DNA of 64,000 nt from Leucobacter sp. OH1287 (GTDB lineage: Bacteria; Actinomycetota; Actinomycetes; Actinomycetales; Microbacteriaceae). Each line of letters opens with the position of its first letter. Positions within the stretch are counted from its first letter, which is position 1. Below, piece by piece: positions 18,115-24,624 of this stretch. The stretch spans positions 1 to 64,000 of the forward strand of contig NZ_RQYM01000006.1 in NCBI RefSeq assembly GCF_003859945.1, in the 5' to 3' direction. The position numbers were made by a program, and so were the translations under genes. The notes under the pieces are model-generated. The model was not told the origin of the DNA, did not search any database, and was given only the letters and a program-made list of their open reading frames with translations.

Positions 18115-19170
18115 CTATTTGATGCGGTTACGCCACGCGGGAGTGTCGAACTTCGACTCGAGCAGTTCCTCCGCCTCATCCCACTCGGTGTCGGTGATGC
18201 TGCCCTCTACACCGCCGTGACGCTGTTTAAACACCTCAACCATGCGCTGAATCAGCTCATCGCGGCTCAGCTTGGTTTGGGCTTTGAGCGGATCCACCCG
18301 CTTATTTGCCGATGGGATGCCCTTGTCGCTGAGCTTCTCACGGCCGATGCGTAGCACTTGCAGCATCTCGTCCGGGTTCATGTCGTAGGCGATAGTGACG
18401 TGGTGCAGAATCGCGCCTGACCCGAGACGTTTCTGCGCAGCGCCGCCGATTTTGCCGGACGGGCCGACAATATCGTTGAGCGGAGCGTAGGATGCGTCAA
18501 TGCCGACCGAGTTGAGTGCCTCAAGCACCCACTCGTCGAGGAAGGCGTAACTGTCGGCGAAGCTCATACCGCGCACCAGCAACTCTGGTACGTAGAGCGA
18601 GTAGGTTATGCAGTTCTCGGGCACCATGTACATTGCGCCGCCGCCGGAAATACGGCGAACCACGTCAACGCCGAGCTTCTCCACGGCCTCACTGTCGATC
18701 TCGTTCTTCACCGACTGGAAGCTGCCGATAAACACCGCCGGGCGATCTGACTCCCAGATGCGCAGGGTTGGTTTGCGCTCGCCGGAACCGATCTTCTTGG
18801 TGAGCACCTCGTCCAATGCCGCGTTCAGCATCGGGTCGATCTCCTCCTCGTGGACAATCTCCCACTCGTAGTCGCGCCAGGTTGCCGCGTTCGTGAGTGC
18901 GCGCCGAATCGCCACGCCGACACTGCTCGGGGTGACACCCAGCATTTCGCAGTGCTCCGGCAGTTCCTGCTCAATCGACTCCGCAATGTCGAGGATTGTG
19001 CTGCCAATATCGAGACCGTTAACCGCGTTGTTAATATCATCGATAAGCGTCTCTGGCTCTAGGAAAAAGTCGCCCGAGAGCTGGAAATTCTTAATAACTC
19101 CGGCCTCTTGCTCGAAATCTACGACAACAAGTTTGCCACCTGGGACCTTGTACTCTCCATGAATAGCCAT
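18115..19170 (-). CDS. lplA: Lipoate-protein ligase A-like protein with N-terminal accessory domain
   Basis: The ATG at 19170 follows GGTAGG and gives 351 residues. Residues about 1-85 (Y-K-V-P-G-G-K-L-V-V-V-D and L-S-G-D-F-F-L-E-P) match the small accessory domain that is C-terminal in E. coli LplA. The biotin/lipoyl ligase fold follows, with V-V-R-R-I-S-G-G-G-A-M-Y (the R-R-x-x-G-G-G motif) and K-I-G-G-A-A-Q-K-R. The accessory-first order is common in actinobacteria. A C-terminal helical stretch ends E-E-L-L-E-S-K-F-D. It starts 10 bp after the kinase stop, within one operon. The role is attaching lipoate or a related acid to E2/GcvH proteins. Confidence 0.82.
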   Translation of the reverse strand: MAIHGEYKVPGGKLVVVDFEQEAGVIKNFQLSGDFFLEPETLIDDINNAVNGLDIGSTILDIAESIEQELPEHCEMLGVTPSSVGVAIRRALTNAATWRDYEWEIVHEEEIDPMLNAALDEVLTKKIGSGERKPTLRIWESDRPAVFIGSFQSVKNEIDSEAVEKLGVDVVRRISGGGAMYMVPENCITYSLYVPELLVRGMSFADSYAFLDEWVLEALNSVGIDASYAPLNDIVGPSGKIGGAAQKRLGSGAILHHVTIAYDMNPDEMLQVLRIGREKLSDKGIPSANKRVDPLKAQTKLSRDELIQRMVEVFKQRHGGVEGSITDTEWDEAEELLESKFDTPAWRNRIK

Positions 19171-19180
19171 ACCTACCAGG

Positions 19181-20200
19181 TTACCATTTTGCGGCGTTAA
19201 TCTCACTAGCGGTCGGAGCGGTCGCGGGGCCGCTGCGGGTGACGGCGAGCGCGGCGGCGATGTTGGCGCGCTCCGCTGCGGCGGTGAGGGTGGATCCGCG
19301 AGCCAGCTGTCCACACAGCACCCCGGTGTGTGCGTCACCGGTGCCGTTGGTGTCGACGGCCTGCACCCGCGGCGCGGGTATCACGGTGTGATGCTGCCCG
19401 CTCGCAACAACGCAGCCCTGTTTACCGCGGCGCAGCACAACGTCGCAGCCGTGCTGGCTGGCGAGCTGCGAGGCGAGGGAGGCGGCGCGCTCAGTGCTGG
19501 TTTCGGGCGAGCTAGCGGCCGTTGCGGAGGTGCCGGTTTCGGTGCCGGTTTCGGTGCCGGTTTCGGCGCCGGTTGACGCTTGCCCTGCTGCCGGGGCACC
19601 TGCGAGCAACCCCGCCTCTCGCTCGTTGAGGGTGAGCACCGTGGCGTGGGCCAAAACCCGCTGCAGCAGCGCCGGATCCACCTCGCTGATTACCGGGGCG
19701 GGATCAAACACAACGCTGATGCCGGGGACGGCCGCCGCGCTATCGCTGAGGAAGCCGAGCAGTTCCTCGGCGAGGCACGGGCTCACCAGCGAGTAGCCTG
19801 AAACATAGATAACATCGCCGGTTTTCGCGATCCGCGGCAGCCGCGTTGGCTCGGATTCAGCGCCCAGCACGGTGAGGAAGCTGCGCTCCCCGTCGGGTTC
19901 GACCAGCGCAACGCAGTATCCGGTGTCGCGCCCGGTCAGCGGCTTTTGCAGGACTGTTACGCCCTCCCGCGTAAGCTCACGCAGCACGCGCTTGCCGTGC
20001 TCGCCGTCGCCGATTGCGCCGAGGTAGCAGGCTGCTGCGCCGTCTCGCACCGCGGCCGCGAGCACATTCAATCCGCCACCGACCGCTGTAGATGCGGCTG
20101 TTGCGATGGTTTCGCCGCCGCGCTCCGGCAGTTTCGGCACCCGCATCACCAGATCAACTATCACCTGACCGGTGTGGATCAGCCTGCCCACGCCCGTCAC
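19181..20200 (-). CDS. PfkB-family carbohydrate/nucleoside kinase
   Basis: Ribokinase-fold kinase of 339 residues. It has V-G-G-G-L-N-V-L-A-A-A near residue 40, Y-L-G-A-I-G-D-G-E-H-G, T-L-N-E-R-E-A, and the catalytic anion-hole D-T-N-G-T-G-D-A-H-T-G near residue 290. A Thr/Glu/Gly repeat insert at about 210-235 comes from a tandem repeat in the DNA. It starts as GTGA on the stop of the ADP-ribosylglycohydrolase gene. The same pairing occurs in E. coli yegU-yegV, where nucleoside-type salvage is suspected. Substrate is unknown. Confidence 0.85.
   Translation of the reverse strand: MTGVGRLIHTGQVIVDLVMRVPKLPERGGETIATAASTAVGGGLNVLAAAVRDGAAACYLGAIGDGEHGKRVLRELTREGVTVLQKPLTGRDTGYCVALVEPDGERSFLTVLGAESEPTRLPRIAKTGDVIYVSGYSLVSPCLAEELLGFLSDSAAAVPGISVVFDPAPVISEVDPALLQRVLAHATVLTLNEREAGLLAGAPAAGQASTGAETGTETGTETGTSATAASSPETSTERAASLASQLASQHGCDVVLRRGKQGCVVASGQHHTVIPAPRVQAVDTNGTGDAHTGVLCGQLARGSTLTAAAERANIAAALAVTRSGPATAPTASEINAAKW
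19532..19572. repeat. 12-bp tandem repeat inside the PfkB kinase gene
   Basis: GCCGGTTTCGGT is repeated about 3.4 times (19532, 19544, 19556, partial at 19568). It encodes a T-E-T-G series on the minus strand. The 12-bp unit keeps the frame, so copy-number change would alter only the loop length. Confidence 0.9.
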
Positions 20201-21321
20201 GCCACGCCTCCCGCCTCGCCCCGCTGTACCTCGCCCCGCTGTTCCTGTGCCCGCTGACGCAGCTCGGCTAGCTGGGCGGCGAGCTCGGGGATCCGCCCCA
20301 CACCCGTCTCTGTCAGGTTGACCTCGCTCAAGAGTCGCCGAGACTCCGCCGGGATAACCGCGGTGCCGTGCAGGGCACCGAGCATCGCCCCGGCGATCGC
20401 GCCAACCGTGTCGGTGTCACCGCCCGCGTTTGCGGCGGTGGATAGCGCCAGCAGCGGATCATCCGCGAAGCGCTCAAAAAGCAGCAGCGCCGCAACGATT
20501 GACTCCTGCGACTGTACCGAGGTTCCTACCGTTCGTGCCAAAAAATCTGGGAAATCTGCGGCGTCCACCCATGCCGCGATTGGCCGGAACAGCCTAAACC
20601 TCGCCGCAACCGTTGCGCCCGGAACCCAGTTGCCGCACGACTCCGCAGCCTCCGCGAGCTGCACCGCCGAATCGAGCGCCGCCGTCGGCTGCTGCCCGCT
20701 AAGCAGCTCCGAAATCACCGCCGCAACAGCGACCGCGCCCGAGACGCCAATGTTCGTGTTGTGGGTGACAAGGCTCGCCCGCTGCACCGCCGCAATCAGC
20801 TGCGTGCCAGGCGGGTGGGCGATGCCGAGCGGGGCGATGCGCATTGCGGCGCCGTTGGTGGATCCGTCAGCCCCCGCCATCTCTGGCGCGACGCCCTGCT
20901 GCAGCGCCGTCAGCGCGGCCTTCGTTGACGGACCGAGCAGGTCGAGCGACCCGCGAGCGATCATGCGAGCCTCCCAGTCGATTAGGCGTTGGGCGAGCTC
21001 GTGCACGTCTACGCTGCCGCCGCCGGAGATGGTTAGTTCGGCAACCAGCAGCGCCTGTTCTGTGTCGTCGGTGACGCTGCCCGCGGGCATGCCCGGGGCG
21101 ATCGGCTGCTCGTCGTTTGCGGCAACAAAACCACCGATCCTGCCATACTGCTCAGCGATCTGTTCGGCGCTTAAACACTGGGTCGGCATGCCGAGCGCGT
21201 CACCCGCGGCAAGGCCCCAGAGGGTTCCGGCGGCGCGGTCGAGAAGCTGCGCCTGGGCATCGACCCGCGCACTGTCTGCCGACTGCGGCGAGGCGGCGGG
21301 GTTACTGCTGTTATTGCTCAC
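20197..21321 (-). CDS. ADP-ribosylglycohydrolase family protein
   Basis: Dimetal hydrolase of the DraG/ARH family that removes ADP-ribose from proteins or small molecules. The 374 residues include A-A-G-D-A-L-G-M-P at the N-terminus, V-T-D-D-T-E (first metal-binding Asp pair) near residue 85, T-N-G-A-A-M-R, and A-G-G-D-T-D-T-V-G near 310 (second pair). It starts with GTG and shares a 4-bp overlap with the downstream PfkB kinase, which points to nucleoside or ADP-ribose catabolism rather than nitrogenase control. Confidence 0.88.
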   Translation of the reverse strand: MSNNSSNPAASPQSADSARVDAQAQLLDRAAGTLWGLAAGDALGMPTQCLSAEQIAEQYGRIGGFVAANDEQPIAPGMPAGSVTDDTEQALLVAELTISGGGSVDVHELAQRLIDWEARMIARGSLDLLGPSTKAALTALQQGVAPEMAGADGSTNGAAMRIAPLGIAHPPGTQLIAAVQRASLVTHNTNIGVSGAVAVAAVISELLSGQQPTAALDSAVQLAEAAESCGNWVPGATVAARFRLFRPIAAWVDAADFPDFLARTVGTSVQSQESIVAALLLFERFADDPLLALSTAANAGGDTDTVGAIAGAMLGALHGTAVIPAESRRLLSEVNLTETGVGRIPELAAQLAELRQRAQEQRGEVQRGEAGGVA

Positions 21322-21360
21322 AGATCCAGTTTAGTTGCGCCCGGTGTGCTTCGCAGGTGG

Positions 21361-22455
21361 CTAGTCTTGTGCGCGCCCCTCACGCCAGTACCCCATAAAG
21401 GCGGCGCTGCGGCGGTCGATGCCCATATCGCGGATCAGGTAGCGGCGGATCCGCTTCACCATGCCCGCCTCACCAGCAACCCAGGCGTAAACGCCCGTGC
21501 TTTGCAGCTCCGCACCGCCGGCAGCCCCGCGCGGCACCTCCCACAGAAGTTCCCGGTCAACGTCGATATCGCAGGGGTCCTGCCGTTCAGTGACACCCGC
21601 GCGCACCTTAAAGTTTTGACTGAACAGTCGGAACAGCTCCTCGCCGTGCGCGTCTTTTCGCGCGGTCACAAAGATCTTAAACCCGGGATGGTGCGGCAGA
21701 TAGGCGCCGTCCGCCGGGTTCGGCAGCTCCAGCAGCACAATCCCGTTCGCCGCCTTGGGCAGCTGCTCCAGGATCCGCGAAATCGCCGGCGCAGCCGTCT
21801 CATCCCCCGCCAGCAAATGCCACATAGTTACCGGTGGCGGCACGAAATCGAGTCCGCCACTGTCGCCCGAGTAGCGACGATTCGGCCCGAGCAACCAGAC
21901 CGTGTCACCCGGCTGCGCGCTCTGCACCCACCGCGATGCGGGGCCTGCAGGCGTGTGCACAACCGCGTCAATATCCACCTCGCTCAGTTCGGGCGCACTG
22001 TCGCAGTGCCGCACCTCGCGGGTTGTGTATGTGCGGATCACGGGACGCACCGCCTCGGGCATCTCGCTCCAGCGCTGATACCAGTCAGATGCTGCCGCGA
22101 GCTCCTCAACTGCCGCTGCCGCACTCTCACCCGCTGTCGGCAACACCAGCTTGATCCGCTGATCAAAACCCGGATCAGCTAACTGGTTGAGGCTCGCGCC
22201 GCGAAGCGTGAAGCGCCGCATCGTCGGGGTCAGCTGCGTAATCTTCAACAGCTGCGAATTGAAGAACCTGAAGGGTGGCGCGGCCGCGTCTGTCTGCACA
22301 ATTCTGCCCCGCCTGGGCGCCGCCGGAGTCTGCGAGGTTAGCGGGGATGCCGCGCGCCGCGGTGCTGCGGGCTGCGCCGCCCCACTCTCGCGCTGCGCTG
22401 CGGTGTTTCCGCGCTGCGCTACCGCACCTGCGGACTGCGCCAGGTTAGTTTGCAA
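21361..22455 (-). CDS. Siderophore-interacting protein (FAD-dependent ferric-siderophore reductase)
   Basis: Releases iron from ferric siderophores in the cytosol. I place the start at TTG 22455 because it lies 5 bp after a perfect AAGGAGG (22461-22467), giving 364 residues; the frame runs further upstream without support. After a low-complexity leader of about 60 residues come the FAD domain (Y-T-T-R-E-V) and the SIP domain with L-A-G-D-E-T-A-A-P-A-I and the C-terminal W-V-A-G-E-A-G and G-Y-W-R-E-G. I saw no convincing DtxR/IdeR box upstream. The 217 bp before DM13 hold no other feature. Confidence 0.88.
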   Translation of the reverse strand: MQTNLAQSAGAVAQRGNTAAQRESGAAQPAAPRRAASPLTSQTPAAPRRGRIVQTDAAAPPFRFFNSQLLKITQLTPTMRRFTLRGASLNQLADPGFDQRIKLVLPTAGESAAAAVEELAAASDWYQRWSEMPEAVRPVIRTYTTREVRHCDSAPELSEVDIDAVVHTPAGPASRWVQSAQPGDTVWLLGPNRRYSGDSGGLDFVPPPVTMWHLLAGDETAAPAISRILEQLPKAANGIVLLELPNPADGAYLPHHPGFKIFVTARKDAHGEELFRLFSQNFKVRAGVTERQDPCDIDVDRELLWEVPRGAAGGAELQSTGVYAWVAGEAGMVKRIRRYLIRDMGIDRRSAAFMGYWREGRAQD

Positions 22456-22673
22456 AGTTTCCTCCTTAAATGTAGCTTCAATTCGCAGATGAACCTCGTC
22501 ACAACACAGCAAAACAGCCATTCAGCAGCGCGTTTTACCGCGAGGTACATTCATATGATTACATTTTAAGGCACTTAGCACCCTCGCGTAAACTGCTATC
22601 CGCAAAGCCGCTGTTGCTACAATGTTTTACCGCCGCGTAGTTTTTTAATTTTCAGGCCATCAGGGAGGATTTA

Positions 22674-23285
22674 ATGCCCAAACTAAACCTCAAATCTCGC
22701 AAAACCATCATCGCGCTGAGCATCGGTGCCGCGGCACTGCTGGTCGCCGTCGCCTCGATCTTCCAGCCCTGGCTGCTGTTTGTCAACAACGAAGTTAAAG
22801 ACACGATCCCGACCATCTCCAAGGAAGATACGGCCGCAAAGCCAAAGAGCGAGGGCGATGGCGGATCCACCCAGGCACCCGCAACCGAGGGACCCGCCGC
22901 CGAACCTGCCCCCGAACCCGCACCCGAGCCCGCTGGCCCGGTGCTGGTCGCACAGGGCAGCCTGATCTCGCACGAGCACCCCACCTCCGGGCAAGTGCTG
23001 GTTTACCGCCTGCCTGACGGATCCACCCAGCTCGCCCTGCAAGGACTGCAGACAACAACCGGGCCAGATGTTCACGTCTGGCTTTCACAAGCGCCGGTGA
23101 TTGAGGGAACCGCCGGCTGGTACACAGCCCGCGACTACGCTCACTATGACCTCGGCATGATTAAGGGTAACCAGGGTGACCAGGTTTATACGGTGCCCGC
23201 TGACGTCAACATCACCGACTGGAGCTCCGTAACCCTGTGGTGTGAGGCCTTCGCGGTGTCGTTCGGTGCGGCAACACTCGCCTAG
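22674..23285 (+). CDS. Membrane-anchored DM13-domain protein
   Basis: The 203-residue product starts after a good GGGAGG site. It has a basic N-terminus, one uncleaved-type membrane helix (about residues 12-35), an acidic and Pro-rich linker with P-A-P-E-P repeats, and a DM13 domain from about residue 90. That domain shows S-G-Q-V-L-V-Y, G-P-D-V-H-V-W-L-S and the terminal W-C-E-A-F-A-V-S-F-G-A-A-T-L, including the conserved cysteine. DM13 domains are proposed to be redox-linked extracytoplasmic modules. The stop codon is 3 bp from palindrome 1. Confidence 0.8.
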   Translation: MPKLNLKSRKTIIALSIGAAALLVAVASIFQPWLLFVNNEVKDTIPTISKEDTAAKPKSEGDGGSTQAPATEGPAAEPAPEPAPEPAGPVLVAQGSLISHEHPTSGQVLVYRLPDGSTQLALQGLQTTTGPDVHVWLSQAPVIEGTAGWYTARDYAHYDLGMIKGNQGDQVYTVPADVNITDWSSVTLWCEAFAVSFGAATLA

Positions 23286-23288
23286 TGA

Positions 23289-23334
23289 TCTTATAACTGT
23301 TTATAACTTCGCGAAGTTATAAACAGTTATAAGA
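23289..23334. repeat. 46-bp perfect palindrome, left copy (PAL1)
   Basis: Every base from 23289 to 23311 pairs with its partner from 23312 to 23334, with no loop. The centre is ATAACTTCGCGAAGTTAT. It fills the space between the DM13 stop (23285) and the ATPase stop (23337-23339). It is nearly identical to PAL2 at 24495. There is no U tract, so it is not a classical terminator. Confidence 0.97.
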
Positions 23335-23336
23335 CG

Positions 23337-24488
23337 CTACAGGGCATAGACCTCGCGAATGTACTTGCCAAATCCCGGCGCAGTGAACTGCAGATAGCCG
23401 TACTCCGGCGCCTCAATTAGCCCCTTGCTGAGCAGTGAAGCGCGCTGCGCACTGATATCTGTTGTGGAAACGCCCAGCGCTTTTGCGATATCAGCCCTCC
23501 TCAGTTTTCGTTCCTGCAGGGTTGCCATAGCCTGCAAAAGCTCAAGCTCTTTCTCGGTTGTTTTGGCGAGGCGGGAGGCAAAGAACTCCGTGCGCTTGGA
23601 CTTGAACAGTTCACCCGCCGCAGCTGCTTGCACCGCAGTGATCTCCTCGTCAGCGTCAGGGTCACCCGCAACCTCCCACGCACAATCACCGATTAACTGC
23701 AAAAAGTGCGGGTAACCAGCGGCAAACTCGAGCGCGGTTTTCAGTGCCTCTGTGTGCCACTTCACGCCAAGCTTACCTGCGGGCAGGATCAGAGCCAGCT
23801 TCGACTCCTGCGGGCTCAGGTTAGCCAGGTGACGGTAGCTGAACCGTTCCGCAAAACTAGCCGAGTCGGTTAAAACGTCTCGTGTGTTACCGAGCCCGGC
23901 CGTGAAAATAGCCAGCGGCAAGTGATCAGCTTCCGCCTGCAGGTGCTGCCAGGCAAACGCCAAAGCGGTCAGGCTTGCCTTATCGGCCTGCTGCAGTTCA
24001 TCAATGAACACAACAAGACCCTTTTTACCGCTCTGCAATGCGGCATCTGTTGCGGCCTTAAACGCCGCCTCAAGCACCCGCTCAGCAGGCTGTGTTGGGA
24101 GGTTACTCTGTTCATGCTGCTGCAGATCAAGAGTCACAACGGGCAGCGTTATCTTCATCCGCTGCAGAGAGGATTTCAGAGCACTCGCAAGCTTATTGGA
24201 GGTAGCCTCAACAGTCCGATAGCACTCGTCAATCAGAGCCGCGGCAAGCTCACTGTTACCGGCTGTCACCCAGATCGTTTCAAACTGCCGCTGCTTAGCC
24301 AGTTTCTCCGCTTTCCGCAGCAGCGAGGTTTTACCAACACCTCGCGGGCCGACAAAGATTTCAAACTGTTTATTCATCTCCCCGAGCTGCGCAACACGCT
24401 CAAGTCGCTGCGAGATCAGACTCAACTGCGACTCACGGCCGGGGATCTCCTCCGCAATCGTACCGGGTGTGTAGGGACTCATCTGCAT
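23337..24488 (-). CDS. AAA/STAND-like P-loop ATPase with C-terminal winged helix
   Basis: The 383-residue product has a G-R-E-S-Q-L entry motif near residue 17 (as in AAA_16 and Orc1/Cdc6-like ATPases). It has Walker A G47-P-R-G-V-G-K-T-S55, Walker B L-V-V-F-I-D-E (158-164) and a sensor-like F-T-A-G-L-G-N. A C-terminal winged helix-turn-helix at about 315-383 contains L-R-R-A-D-I-A-K-A-L-G-V-S-T-T-D-I. This is an ATP switch coupled to a DNA-binding domain. ATG 24488 has no Shine-Dalgarno; TATAAG inside PAL2 ends about 8 bp upstream, so the mRNA may be leaderless. Specific function is unknown. Confidence 0.75.
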   Translation of the reverse strand: MQMSPYTPGTIAEEIPGRESQLSLISQRLERVAQLGEMNKQFEIFVGPRGVGKTSLLRKAEKLAKQRQFETIWVTAGNSELAAALIDECYRTVEATSNKLASALKSSLQRMKITLPVVTLDLQQHEQSNLPTQPAERVLEAAFKAATDAALQSGKKGLVVFIDELQQADKASLTALAFAWQHLQAEADHLPLAIFTAGLGNTRDVLTDSASFAERFSYRHLANLSPQESKLALILPAGKLGVKWHTEALKTALEFAAGYPHFLQLIGDCAWEVAGDPDADEEITAVQAAAAGELFKSKRTEFFASRLAKTTEKELELLQAMATLQERKLRRADIAKALGVSTTDISAQRASLLSKGLIEAPEYGYLQFTAPGFGKYIREVYAL

Positions 24489-24494
24489 AAGACC

Positions 24495-24542
24495 ATCTTA
24501 TAGCTGTTTATAACTTCGCGAAGTTATAAACAGCTATAAGAT
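24495..24542. repeat. 48-bp perfect palindrome, right copy (PAL2)
   Basis: Bases 24495-24518 pair perfectly with 24519-24542. It differs from PAL1 by A to G in one arm and the matching T to C in the other (AACTG/CAGTT against AGCTG/CAGCT), so the symmetry is kept. It begins 7 bp upstream of the ATPase start and overlaps its likely promoter. Confidence 0.97.
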
Positions 24543-24554
24543 CGGCGAGGCAAC

Positions 24555-24590
24555 AAAAAACTGTGGGGAGCAATCTCTTACTCCCCACAG
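24555..24590 (-). terminator. Terminator of the adhesin gene
   Basis: CTGTGGGGAG and CTCCCCACAG form a perfect 10-bp stem (24561-24570, 24581-24590). On the minus strand it is followed by TTTTTTG. It can act weakly on the plus strand too (TTTTA). Confidence 0.85.
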
Positions 24591-24624
24591 TTTTAGTGTT
24601 TAGCGATCTGTCGACAGCGCCGGT

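Larger units (their letters stand above)
23289..24542. mobile_element. Possible single-gene mobile unit: palindrome-ATPase-palindrome
   Basis: An AAA/STAND ATPase gene is bracketed within 2-7 bp by near-identical long palindromes, and nothing else is in the unit. This is the geometry of a minimal mobile or self-regulated cassette. No transposase, recombinase or target-site duplication is visible, so mobility is inference. Alternatives are a pair of binding sites for the ATPase or for a partner protein. Confidence 0.35.

Noticed and set aside
20318-21334. Long open frame opposite the ADP-ribosylglycohydrolase gene
   Set aside because: Antisense to a gene with clear family motifs; a common effect in GC-rich coding DNA.
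22456-22673. Iron-regulator box before the siderophore-interacting protein gene
   Set aside because: No TTAGGTTAG-type dyad in the region upstream of the start.
23289-24542. Palindromes as lox-type recombinase sites
   Set aside because: The centre shares ATAACTTCG/CGAAGTTAT with loxP half-sites, but there is no asymmetric spacer, the two halves abut directly, and no tyrosine recombinase is present.
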